Program-made: the position numbers and the translations under genes
Part shown: positions 7,620 to 15,083 of the stretch, piece by piece
How positions within the stretch are numbered: position 1 is the first letter of the stretch
How the letters are laid out: every line of letters begins with the position of its first letter
Notes under the pieces: generated by a model
What the model was told of the DNA's origin: nothing
What the model saw: only the letters and a program-made list of their open reading frames with translations
Database searches by the model: none
Source of the DNA: Georgenia_A wangjunii
GTDB taxonomy: Bacteria > Actinomycetota > Actinomycetes > Actinomycetales > Actinomycetaceae
Direction: 5' to 3' (one strand)
Assembly: GCF_036421915.1 (NCBI RefSeq)
Contig: NZ_JAZGOM010000001.1
Length of the DNA stretch: 64,000 bases

Positions 7620-9514
7620 CACTCCCCCATCCTGTCCCCGCGCAGGCGCCCGGCCACGGCCATGACCGTGGCCGTGACGACGGCGAGGACGACCGACGCC
7701 GCGAGCGCCATGCCGTAGTTGTCCGCCCCGGGGCGCCCGATGAGACGGAAGATGACGACCGGCAGCGTCGGGCTCTCGGGCCGGGCGAGGAACGACGTCG
7801 CGCCGAACTCGCCGAGCGAGACGGCGAACGCGAAACCGAGGGCCAGCCCGAGCCCCCGGACGAGGAACGGCCCGTCGACGGTGAGCAGGACGCGACCGGG
7901 CGTCGCGCCGAGCACGGCGGCGGCCTGGCGCAGGCGCGGGTCGATCGCGCGGAGCACCGGCAGGACCGTGCGCACGACGATGGGCACGGCGACGACCGCC
8001 TGGGCGATCGGCACGACGACCGCCGAGCCGCGCAGGTCGACGGGGCCCTCGTTGAGGGTGAGGAGGAAGCCGAACCCCACTGTGACGGCGGAGACGCCGA
8101 GCGGCAGCATGAAGAGGGAGTCGAGGGCGCCGATGGCACGGCGCGCCGGGCGGCTGCGGGGGCGCCGGGAGACGACGAGCGCGACGAGCGTCCCCACCGT
8201 CACCGCGATGAGCGTGGCGTCGACGGCGATGCGCAGCGAGTTGGCCGTGGCCTCCCAGACGGTGACGCTGAGCGCGTTCGCACCGCCGGTCGTGCCGAGG
8301 TTGACGTAGTTGGCCAGGCTCCACGTGCCGGAGGCGCGGAAGGAGCGCACGAGGAGGTTGACGAGGGGCAGGGCGAGGAGCCCGACGACGACGAGTGCGG
8401 TCACGGCGGCCGGCGCGAGGTCCGCCCCCGGCCGAAGACGCCCGCCGGTGCGCTCGAGCAGCCGCAGGGGGCGGGCGGCGGCGGGGTCGGTCCGCAGGTC
8501 GAGCGCCCGCTCGCGCCGCTGGCGCGCCCGGGCCGAGAACCACAGCGAGGCGCCGACGACGACGAGCTGGACGACGGAGAGCACCGCCGCGGCGCGCAGG
8601 TCGAGGAACTGGGTGGTCTGCACCCAGATCTCCGTCTCGATCGTGCCGAAGCGCAGGCCGCCCAGGACGAGGACGATGCCGAACGCCGTCGCGCAGAAGA
8701 GGAAGACGATGGCCGCCGCCGAGGCGATCGCCGGCGTGAGCGCGGGCAGCGTCACCGTCGTGAACGCGCGCCACGGCGGCGCACCCAGGCTGCGCGCCGC
8801 CTGCTCCGGGCGCGGGTCGAGCCGCTCCCACATCCCGCCCACCGTGCGGACGACGACGGTGTAGTTGAAGAAGACGAGCGCCGCGACGATCGCCGGGAAC
8901 GTCCCGTCGAGCCCGAGGAAGCCGAGCGGCCCGCCCTCGACGAGGAGTGTCCGGAACGCCACGCCGACGACGACGGTGGGCAGGACGAAGGGCACCGTGA
9001 CGAAGGCGCGCACGAGCTCCCGTCCGGGGAACCGGCACCGGTAGAGCACGTACGCCCCCGGCACGCCGAGCAGCACCGCGAAGGCGGTGCCGAGCACGCC
9101 CTGCGCGAGCGTGAGCCCGAGGAGCCGCCACGTCCGCGGGGCGCTGAAGACGTCCGCGAACCCCGAGAGGTCGAGCGCGCCGTCGGGGAGGAAGCCCCGG
9201 CCGACGAGCGTGAGCACCGGCCACGCGAAGAAGACCGCGAGGAACGCGAGCGGCACCCCCGCAGCCAGCCCCCAGCCGGCGACGGCGCCCGGGGACGGGC
9301 GGGACCGACGGGTGGTCGGGAGTCGCCGGGTCCGGCTGTGCGCCGGGTCTTCCATCCGCCGCTCGTTCCTCGCGGCTCCCGCCAGACCCTCCACGACCCG
9401 GCGCACAGCCGGATCCGGCGTCGCGTCGCCCTCCGGTCCGCCCCCGCCGCCGGCGACCCGGCGCACGGGCGGCCCCGGCGCCGCCGCCGTCTCCGGGTCC
9501 GTCCCCTGCCCCAT
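7616..9514 (-). CDS. thiP: thiamine ABC transporter permease, fused two-unit
   Basis: A 632-residue inner-membrane protein containing two tandem BPD_transp_1 units (about 12 helices), as in ThiP and iron FbpB permeases. EAA-loop-like motifs occur in each half (ERLDPRPEQAARSLGAPP and RAIDPRLRQAAAVLGATP). The ATG at 9514 overlaps the thiB stop, but the first 53 residues are Pro/Arg/Gly-rich with RRV repeats and are encoded by DNA holding a 26-bp inverted repeat (9324-9420). The functional start may therefore be the ATG at 9355 (MEDPAHS), and the intervening DNA may be a regulatory hairpin. Both starts are in frame. Confidence 0.85.
   Translation of the reverse strand: MGQGTDPETAAAPGPPVRRVAGGGGGPEGDATPDPAVRRVVEGLAGAARNERRMEDPAHSRTRRLPTTRRSRPSPGAVAGWGLAAGVPLAFLAVFFAWPVLTLVGRGFLPDGALDLSGFADVFSAPRTWRLLGLTLAQGVLGTAFAVLLGVPGAYVLYRCRFPGRELVRAFVTVPFVLPTVVVGVAFRTLLVEGGPLGFLGLDGTFPAIVAALVFFNYTVVVRTVGGMWERLDPRPEQAARSLGAPPWRAFTTVTLPALTPAIASAAAIVFLFCATAFGIVLVLGGLRFGTIETEIWVQTTQFLDLRAAAVLSVVQLVVVGASLWFSARARQRRERALDLRTDPAAARPLRLLERTGGRLRPGADLAPAAVTALVVVGLLALPLVNLLVRSFRASGTWSLANYVNLGTTGGANALSVTVWEATANSLRIAVDATLIAVTVGTLVALVVSRRPRSRPARRAIGALDSLFMLPLGVSAVTVGFGFLLTLNEGPVDLRGSAVVVPIAQAVVAVPIVVRTVLPVLRAIDPRLRQAAAVLGATPGRVLLTVDGPFLVRGLGLALGFAFAVSLGEFGATSFLARPESPTLPVVIFRLIGRPGADNYGMALAASVVLAVVTATVMAVAGRLRGDRMGEW
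9324..9420. repeat. 26-bp inverted repeat at the thiB-thiP junction
   Basis: Left arm 9324-9349 and right arm 9395-9420 are reverse complements with one mismatch, separated by 45 bp. A degraded third copy in the same orientation as the right arm lies at 9455-9480. The transcript would form a very stable stem just after the thiB stop codon. It may act as a processing or attenuation site, or be a dispersed repeat captured into the thiP 5' end. Confidence 0.7.
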
Positions 9515-10662
9515 CAGCCGATCACGATCTCCGTCCACGTCGCGATCCACTCGTCGCGGTTGGCGGAGATGGCCTCGGGGTCGACGTCGTGCGGGGAGGG
9601 GGCGAGGGGAGCGAACCGCTCCCACTCGGCGGGCAGCTCGACGTCCTCGCGGACCGGGTACATGTACATCTGCCCCGGGATGTCCGCCTGGACCTCCGGG
9701 GAGAGGAGGAAGTCGATGAACGCCTCCGCCCCGGCGACGTTCTCCGCGCCGGCGAGGACGCCCGCGTACTCCGTCTGGCGGAAGCACGTGTCGAGGAGGA
9801 CGCCGGTGGCCGGCTCCGAGGCGCCGTCGGGGACCTCGGCCGCGGGCGAGGAGGAGTAGGAGAGCGCGAGCGGGCGCGGGCCGGCGCCCTCGGAGCCGGA
9901 GAAGTCGACGTAGTAGGCGTCGCTCCATCCCGGGACCACCTTGACGCCGTTCGCGGCGAGCGCCGTCCAGTAGTCCTGCCAGCCGTCCTCGCCGAAGGCG
10001 CCGACCGTGGCGAGGAGGAAGGACAGGCCGGGCGAGGACGTCGCGGGGTTCGTCACGACGAGCAGGTCCGCGTAGCGCGGGTCCGTGAGGTCCTCGAGGG
10101 TCACCGGCTCCTCGAGGCCCCGCTCGGCGAACCAGCCGTGGTCGATGTTGACGCACACGTCGCCGCGGTCGACCGCGGTGAGGTGGGCCTCGAACGGCGC
10201 CGGGCCCGTGGCCGCCTTGGACGTGTAGGGCGCGAGGACCTCCTCGCCGACGGCCCGGGCGGCGAAGGAGTTGTCGATGCCGTAGACGACGTCCCCGAGC
10301 GGGTCGTCCTTGGTGAGGACGAGCTGGTTGACGAGCGCGCCGCCGTCGCCCGGCGCCACCTGGGTGATCTCGTAGCCGGTGCGCTCGGTGAAGTCCGTGA
10401 GGAGCTCCTCGCTCAGGTTGAACGAGTCGTGCGTGACGACGGTGAGCGTGCTGGCGTCGTCGGACTCGTCCCCGCCGCCGGACCCGGACCCGATCGCGCT
10501 GCACCCGGCGAGCGCGAGGACGCCGGCCACCGCGAGCGCCGGGCGCGCGGCGGGGCGCCGGTGGCGACGTCCCTGCGGACGTCCGGCGCCCGGGCGGGCA
10601 GCCTCCGCGCCGGCGATGTGGCACGGGCGTGGGTCACCTTTGGACTGGTGGTTCATGGTCAT
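9514..10662 (-). CDS. thiB: thiamine ABC transporter substrate-binding lipoprotein
   Basis: A 382-residue binding protein. It has an unusually long, basic N-terminus (about 40 residues) before a lipoprotein signal VLALAGC with Cys54. The mature part follows the ThiB/type II periplasmic-binding fold: TLTVVTHDSFNLSEELL, then DVVYGIDNSFAARA, then DRGDVCVNIDHGWF, DPRYADLLVVTNPATSSPG and YFTWT-like C-terminal end. The start ATG at 10662 (or 10656 six bases later) lies behind an AGGAGG Shine-Dalgarno at 10667-10672. That SD sits inside a hairpin downstream of a TPP riboswitch, which strongly supports thiamine or a thiamine precursor as ligand. It heads the thiB-thiP-thiQ operon. Confidence 0.88.
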   Translation of the reverse strand: MTMNHQSKGDPRPCHIAGAEAARPGAGRPQGRRHRRPAARPALAVAGVLALAGCSAIGSGSGGGDESDDASTLTVVTHDSFNLSEELLTDFTERTGYEITQVAPGDGGALVNQLVLTKDDPLGDVVYGIDNSFAARAVGEEVLAPYTSKAATGPAPFEAHLTAVDRGDVCVNIDHGWFAERGLEEPVTLEDLTDPRYADLLVVTNPATSSPGLSFLLATVGAFGEDGWQDYWTALAANGVKVVPGWSDAYYVDFSGSEGAGPRPLALSYSSSPAAEVPDGASEPATGVLLDTCFRQTEYAGVLAGAENVAGAEAFIDFLLSPEVQADIPGQMYMYPVREDVELPAEWERFAPLAPSPHDVDPEAISANRDEWIATWTEIVIG

Positions 10663-10666
10663 GCTT

Positions 10667-10686
10667 CCTCCTCACACGTAAGGAGG
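10667..10686 (-). promoter_or_regulatory. Shine-Dalgarno-sequestering hairpin of thiB
   Basis: On the transcript CCUCCU (complement of 10681-10686) pairs perfectly with the thiB Shine-Dalgarno AGGAGG (complement of 10667-10672) across an 8-nt loop. This is the expected output switch for a translational TPP riboswitch: ligand binding would leave this hairpin formed and block ribosome access. The pairing is seen directly; the switching is inferred. Confidence 0.7.
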
Positions 10687-10708
10687 GCCCGCGCCCGTCC
10701 GCGCCCGG

Positions 10709-10843
10709 GGGCACGAACGTCGCGGGGAGAGAATCCCGACTCCCTTCGCCGGTACTAACCGGTGCAGGTTCGAGGGTCTGCGGCTGTGTCCGCACTCTCA
10801 GCACCGTGCCCTTGCGGGTGGTGCTCCCCTGTCGTTCGTGCCC
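10709..10843 (-). promoter_or_regulatory. long-range stem enclosing the TPP aptamer
   Basis: The transcript segment just before the aptamer (complement of 10833-10843, GGGCACGAACG) is a perfect 11-nt complement of the segment after it (complement of 10709-10719, CGUUCGUGCCC). The stem would enclose the whole aptamer and extend its basal helix. It is not a standard part of the THI-box consensus. A TATAGG -10-like hexamer at 10847-10852 would place the transcript start close to the 5' strand of this stem. Confidence 0.55.
10738..10832 (-). promoter_or_regulatory. TPP (THI-box) riboswitch aptamer
   Basis: The minus strand shows the conserved THI-box blocks in order: CTGAGAG (complement of 10795-10801), then GAACCTG (complement of 10765-10771), then an ACCGGTTAGTACCGGCGAAGGGA tail with the terminal hairpin and GAAGGGA ending near 10741. 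A 5' arm AGGGGAGCACCACCCGCAAGG folds into the P2/P3 side. It lies 76 nt upstream of the thiB start. Thiamine pyrophosphate binding would repress the thiB-thiP-thiQ transporter operon. Confidence 0.92.
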
Positions 10844-10937
10844 AACCCTATACGGGACGACGGAGGGGCCGGTGCGGCCCGGACGTCACGCCCGGCCCTC
10901 AGCGGTGGGACGGCGTGCACCCACGCCGCGGCATAGC

Positions 10938-10943
10938 TAGTTT
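10938..10943 (+). promoter_or_regulatory. -10 box for leaderless DUF4235 gene
   Basis: TAGTTT followed by 7 nt and the ATG at 10951. There is no Shine-Dalgarno sequence in between. Confidence 0.45.
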
Positions 10944-10950
10944 GGGCGTC

Positions 10951-11205
10951 ATGGACATCGGGTGGAAGCTGCTGAGCACTGCGTCGATCCTCGTCACGGG
11001 AACCCTCGTGCACAAGGCGATCGACTCGGGTTGGAAGGCCGCGACCGGCCACGAGCCGCCGAAGGACCCTGACGACCACGGCGTGAGCATGACCGAGGTC
11101 ATCCTCTTCGCCATCGTCTCCGGCGCCGTCGTCGAGGTGAGCCGTCGCCTCGCACTGCGCGGCGCGTCGAAGTGGTACGGCGGACCGGTCGACAAGCACG
11201 CCTGA
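10951..11205 (+). CDS. DUF4235 small membrane protein
   Basis: An 84-residue protein typical of the actinobacterial DUF4235 family in length and pattern: MDIGWKLLSTASILVTGTL with a first helix that keeps going to KAIDSGWKAATG, the PPKDPDD linker, then a second helix (VILFAIVSGAVVEVSRRLA) and a short basic tail. It is predicted to cross the membrane twice. The function of the family is unknown. The gene stands alone between the divergent thiamine leader and the convergent mrp operon, and appears leaderless (TAGTTT box 7 nt before the ATG). Confidence 0.8.
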   Translation: MDIGWKLLSTASILVTGTLVHKAIDSGWKAATGHEPPKDPDDHGVSMTEVILFAIVSGAVVEVSRRLALRGASKWYGGPVDKHA

Positions 11206-11286
11206 CCCCGCCGGCCCTCCGGGTGCATCACCCGCAGCGCAAGCCGCTCGCGAGCGGGTCGCGGGCCGGAGGGACGGGACGGCGGG

Positions 11287-11652
11287 TCAGGAGTCCGGGG
11301 CGCGCTCGCTCTTCTCGAGATCCTGCGTGAGCTCGTCGACGACGAGCTGCTCGGCGTGGACCTTGCCGGTGCGGTAGCCGGCCCGCCCGAGCATGTGGGC
11401 CGAGATCGGGCCCGTGATCAGCTGGAACATGATGACGAGGACGAGCGTCCACGTCACGGTCGCGTTCCGCTGGACGAGGCTCACGCCGGCCATGAGGAGC
11501 ATGAGCCCGAGCACCTGCGGCTTGGTCGCCGCGTGCATCCGGGAGAGCAGGTCGGGGAAGCGCACGAGGCCGAGGGCGGCGATGAACGCCAGGCCGGCGC
11601 CGAGCATGAGGCACACGGCGCCGAGGACGTCGGCAACCACGGTCCAGCTCAT
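11287..11652 (-). CDS. mrpG: Na+/H+ antiporter subunit G
   Basis: A 121-residue MnhG/MrpG subunit with three helices and the family pattern GLVRFPDLLSRMHAATKPQVLG followed by a short acidic cytoplasmic tail (ELTQDLEKSERAPDS). It is the last gene of the mrpA(B)CDEFG operon and its ATG overlaps the mrpF stop by 4 bp. The Mrp complex is a multisubunit cation/proton antiporter related to complex I, used for Na+ expulsion and pH homeostasis. Subunit G is small but required for complex assembly in studied bacteria. Confidence 0.92.
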   Translation of the reverse strand: MSWTVVADVLGAVCLMLGAGLAFIAALGLVRFPDLLSRMHAATKPQVLGLMLLMAGVSLVQRNATVTWTLVLVIMFQLITGPISAHMLGRAGYRTGKVHAEQLVVDELTQDLEKSERAPDS

Positions 11653-12248
11653 CGTGCACCTCCCACGTCGGGGGACCCAGCCGGTGCCGACGGGTCGCTG
11701 TCGTCTCGCTCGTGCGGTTCCTCGTTGCGGCCGAGCGAGAGGGCGTCACCGGGGTCGCCGGGGCTGCCCGCCGACGGTTGCCCGCCGGCTGCCTCCTCGG
11801 CCGATGCCAGCCCGACGTGCGCCGCTCCCTGCCCGGCAACCGGGCGCGCCGGGGCGCCCGGGACGTCGAGCACGGCGATGACGACGCTCGTGTCGATGTC
11901 GTGGACGGGCGGCGCGTCGTCGGAGGCGAGTGCGTCGCGCTGGGCGAGCACCTCCGCCAGCTCGGCCTTCGTGAGGATGCGCGCCTCGTCCGCGGACTCG
12001 GCCGCCGCGAAGCGCGCGATCGAGACCGCGCTGACGAACCCGACGAGCGCGAGGACGACGAGGACGGGAACGAGGTCCGCCCGCCCCGTGAGGGCGGAGA
12101 CGACGGAGACCGTGCCGAGGACGACGGCGGTCATGACGTCGACGGCGACGATCCGGTCGAACATGCTCGGCCCCCGCTCCATGCGGACGATGGCGAGGAG
12201 GGCCGCCGCCGCGAGCAGGGTGAACGTGATGACGTAGACGACGGTCAT
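11649..12248 (-). CDS. mrpF: Na+/H+ antiporter subunit F with long C-terminal extension
   Basis: The first 85-90 residues match MrpF: three helices with RMERGPSMFDRIVAVDVMT, the family hallmark. Typical MrpF is 85-100 residues; this one has 199. The extra ~105 residues are hydrophilic, rich in Ala, Asp, Gly and Pro, and begin as a helical stretch (LTKAELAEVLAQRDALASD). The extension is in frame and overlaps mrpG by 4 bp, so it is not a frameshift artefact of the stop. It may be a cytoplasmic tail specific to this lineage. Neighbouring subunits overlap on both sides. Confidence 0.88.
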   Translation of the reverse strand: MTVVYVITFTLLAAAALLAIVRMERGPSMFDRIVAVDVMTAVVLGTVSVVSALTGRADLVPVLVVLALVGFVSAVSIARFAAAESADEARILTKAELAEVLAQRDALASDDAPPVHDIDTSVVIAVLDVPGAPARPVAGQGAAHVGLASAEEAAGGQPSAGSPGDPGDALSLGRNEEPHERDDSDPSAPAGSPDVGGAR

Positions 12249-12973
12249 CGCTCCTCCTCCCGCACGTCCTGCGCGTCATGCACCGGTGAGGTCCCCGCAC
12301 CACCGCCGCTGCCGTCGTCGCGCCGGGCGTCGACCTGGGCCTGGGCGATGTCCCCCGCCAACGTCGAGCACTTCCCGGCCCGCGGGGAGCTGCCGGGCAT
12401 GAGCCCGGCGTCGAGAAGCTCCTCGCGCGAGGCGAAGGCGCGCAGGATCCGCTCCTCCTGGGCGAGCACCGCCCGGTGGGCCTTCTCGAGCCCGTCCTTC
12501 GTCTCGACGTTGATGATGTGGATGTAGAGCGTGCCCGTGAGGCGGTGGGCCTCGACGACGATCGAGCCGGGCACGAGCGAGGTGAAGCCCGCCGTCATCG
12601 TGAGGTAGAAGTCGGAGTGGCTGCGCAGGCGCACCCGGATGACGGCGCCCCTCGGCTTGCGCCCGCGCACGGCGAGCCACGCGACCTCTCCCGAGGCGAC
12701 GACGACGTCCCGCAGGAAGCGCGTGATGAGGAGGACGACCCCCCACGGACGGAAGCGGCCGTTGAAGGGGATGGCGGGCAGCGGCAGGACCGTCGTGACG
12801 ACGAGTCCAACGATGAGCCCGTTGACGAGGTTCGCGAGGGTGAAGTCGCCCCACAGGAGGACCCACACGAGGGTGAGCCACACGAGCATGCCCCAGCTCG
12901 CCCGGAGGCGGCGGCGCGGCGGCGGGGTCGCGCCAGGAAGGTTGGCGACGGTCGCAGAGTCAGGAACGGTCAT
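12245..12973 (-). CDS. mrpE: Na+/H+ antiporter subunit E
   Basis: A 242-residue MrpE subunit. The N-terminal two helices (WGMLVWLTLVWVLLWGDFTLAN, then NGLIVGLVVTTVLPLP) and the conserved MTAGFTSLVPGSIVVE and LYIHIINVETKDGLEKAH blocks are visible. Length is greater than the usual 160-170 because of an N-terminal Pro/Arg-rich segment and a C-terminal tail of about 60 residues. It overlaps mrpD and mrpF by 4 bp each. Confidence 0.9.
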   Translation of the reverse strand: MTVPDSATVANLPGATPPPRRRLRASWGMLVWLTLVWVLLWGDFTLANLVNGLIVGLVVTTVLPLPAIPFNGRFRPWGVVLLITRFLRDVVVASGEVAWLAVRGRKPRGAVIRVRLRSHSDFYLTMTAGFTSLVPGSIVVEAHRLTGTLYIHIINVETKDGLEKAHRAVLAQEERILRAFASREELLDAGLMPGSSPRAGKCSTLAGDIAQAQVDARRDDGSGGGAGTSPVHDAQDVREEER

Positions 12974-14562
12974 GGCGTCGCCCCCTCCGTCTCCTCGACG
13001 TCGTCGATGTCACCGGAGTCCTCCTGGCGCTCGCCCTCCTGCGTGACGTCGGGAGACTGGCCGGAGCCGCGCATCCCGTCCGGGAAGACGGCCTCGACGT
13101 ACGGGGTGCGGGCGCGCAGGTCGCGCGAGGCGCGGTCGGTGTAGTCGTGCAGCGGGCCGGCGAGAACCGTGAGCGCGAGCGAGAAGACGACGAGCCCGGC
13201 GGTCGGGCCGATCATCCCCCGGGTGGACGCCGCCTCGGGCAGCTTCTCGGGCGCCTCCTGCCAGAAGGCCTGGTTCCACACCTTCGTGATGGCGTAGAGG
13301 GTGAGGAGGCTCGTGACGAGCGAGCCGGCGATGAGCGCCCACTCCAGCGCCCCGCCGTCCTGGACCCCCGCCTGGATGAGGCCCGCCTTGCCCAGGAAGC
13401 CGGACATCGGCGGGATCCCGGCGAGGTTCATGCCGGGGACGAAGAAGAGGACGGCGAGCAGCGGCGCGAGCCGGGCGAGGGAGCCGAGGCGCGCGAGCGA
13501 CGTCGTCCCGCCGCGGCGCTCGATGAGCCCCGAGACGAGGAAGAGCGCCGTCTGGACGGTGATGTGGTGGACGACGTAGAAGATCGCCGAGGACAGCCCC
13601 GCGGCGCTCGACATCGCCACGCCCCAGATCATGTAGCCGATGTGGCTGACGAGGGTGAACGAGAGCAGCCGCTTGATGTCCTGCTGCGCCACCGCGCCAA
13701 GGATGCCGACGAGCATCGTCACGAGTGCCGCGACCATGAGGAGGTCGTCGAGCCGGCCACCGGGGAACAAGAGCGTCTGCGTGCGGATGATCGCGTAGAC
13801 GCCCACCTTGGTCAGCAGTCCGGCGAAGACCGCGGTGACGGGCGCGGGCGCTGTCGGGTAGGAGTCCGGGAGCCACGCGTGGAGCGGGAAGATCGCGGCC
13901 TTGATGCCGAAGGCGACGAGCAGCATGAGCTGCAGGACGAGCTGGGTGCCGGGGTCGATGTCCGCGAGCCGGTCCGAGAGCTGCGCGAGGTTGACCGTGC
14001 CCGTCGCGGCGTACACGAGCGCGATCGCCGTGAGGAAGATGATCGAGGACACGAGCGAGACGACGACGTAGATCGTCCCCGACCGGATGCGCTCACGGGA
14101 CCCACCGAGCGTGATGAGGACGAAGCTCGCGACGAGCAGGATCTCGAAACCGACGTAGAGGTTGAACAGGTCCCCGGCGAGGAAGGCGTTGGAGACCCCG
14201 GCGGACAGGACGAGGTAGCTCGGGTGGAAGATCGCCACCGGCGCGCCCTCGTTGCCGTCGGCCACGCCCTGCGCGAGGGAGTAGAGGAGGACGGACAGGG
14301 TGACGAGCACCGACACGACGAGCATGAGCGCCGAGAGCCGGTCCGCCACGAGCGCGATGCCCACGGGCGCCGCCCAGCCCCCGATGTCGATGACGAGCGG
14401 GCCGTCGTTGACGGCGACGAGCAGGATGACCGCCACGACGAGGACCGCCGAGAGCGCGACGACCGAGACGATCTGCTGGATCTTGGGGTAGCGGGCGAGC
14501 GCGAGCGCCACGCCGGCGGCGATGAGCGGGATGAGGACAGGCAGCGGGACGAGCTCGTTCAT
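12970..14562 (-). CDS. mrpD: Na+/H+ antiporter subunit D
   Basis: A 530-residue MrpD subunit, homologous to the NuoM/NuoN family of complex I. It has about 14 helices and the conserved stretch KAAIFPLHAWLPDSYPTAPAPVTAVFAGLLTKVG (partly quoted here as FPLHAWLPDSYPTAP), with Lys and His residues used in proton translocation. The start ATG overlaps the mrpC stop. The C-terminus ends with a hydrophilic acidic tail. Together with MrpA it forms the proton-conducting core of the antiporter. Confidence 0.93.
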   Translation of the reverse strand: MNELVPLPVLIPLIAAGVALALARYPKIQQIVSVVALSAVLVVAVILLVAVNDGPLVIDIGGWAAPVGIALVADRLSALMLVVSVLVTLSVLLYSLAQGVADGNEGAPVAIFHPSYLVLSAGVSNAFLAGDLFNLYVGFEILLVASFVLITLGGSRERIRSGTIYVVVSLVSSIIFLTAIALVYAATGTVNLAQLSDRLADIDPGTQLVLQLMLLVAFGIKAAIFPLHAWLPDSYPTAPAPVTAVFAGLLTKVGVYAIIRTQTLLFPGGRLDDLLMVAALVTMLVGILGAVAQQDIKRLLSFTLVSHIGYMIWGVAMSSAAGLSSAIFYVVHHITVQTALFLVSGLIERRGGTTSLARLGSLARLAPLLAVLFFVPGMNLAGIPPMSGFLGKAGLIQAGVQDGGALEWALIAGSLVTSLLTLYAITKVWNQAFWQEAPEKLPEAASTRGMIGPTAGLVVFSLALTVLAGPLHDYTDRASRDLRARTPYVEAVFPDGMRGSGQSPDVTQEGERQEDSGDIDDVEETEGATP

Positions 14563-15083
14563 CGCAGGGCCTCGCCGTCGTCGGCGCCCAGGGCCGCGCG
14601 GTGGTGGCCGCGCCGTGCGTGCTCGTCGGCGGTCGCCGTCTCGTCCCGGGCGCTCGCGGCGTCCTCGGCGAGCGAGGTCCCCGGGTCGTCCGTGCTGCGC
14701 TCGGGCACCTCGTTGAGCGCGGCCCGCCGCGCGACGCGGCGGTCCTCGAGGTCGTCCTGGACCTCGTCGTGGCCGTTGAGCTGCCACGAGCGGTAGGCCA
14801 TCGACAGGAGGAAGGCCGTCATGCCGAGCGTGATGACGATGGCGGTGAGCACCATGGCCTGCGGCAGCGGGTCGCTCATCTCCTCCGGCGGCACCGAGCC
14901 GACGAGCGGCGGCCCGCCGGCGCGTCCCCCGGCGATGAGGAACATGACGTTGACGCCGTGGGAGATGAGCGTGATCCCGACGACGACCCGGGTGAGGCTC
15001 CGCTCGAGGAGGAGGTAGACGCCGGTCCCCACGAGGACGACGACGAGGACGACGAGCGCGAGGCTCGGGCTGGTGTCGATCAC
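14559..15083 (-). CDS. mrpC: Na+/H+ antiporter subunit C
   Basis: A 174-residue MrpC subunit, the NuoK homologue, with three helices in residues about 8-105 and the motifs GVYLLLERSLTRVVVGITL and SHGVNVMFLIAG. After residue about 115 there is a hydrophilic C-terminal tail of 60 residues that the usual 110-residue MrpC lacks. The gene overlaps mrpA upstream and mrpD downstream by 4 bp each. Confidence 0.92.
   Translation of the reverse strand: MIDTSPSLALVVLVVVLVGTGVYLLLERSLTRVVVGITLISHGVNVMFLIAGGRAGGPPLVGSVPPEEMSDPLPQAMVLTAIVITLGMTAFLLSMAYRSWQLNGHDEVQDDLEDRRVARRAALNEVPERSTDDPGTSLAEDAASARDETATADEHARRGHHRAALGADDGEALR

Noticed and set aside
7610..9859. 749-residue plus-strand reading frame across thiP and thiB
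   Set aside because: It is antisense to thiP/thiB, extremely rich in Arg/Glu/Asp/Gly, has no domain, and is expected from high GC content at codon position 3 on the opposite strand.
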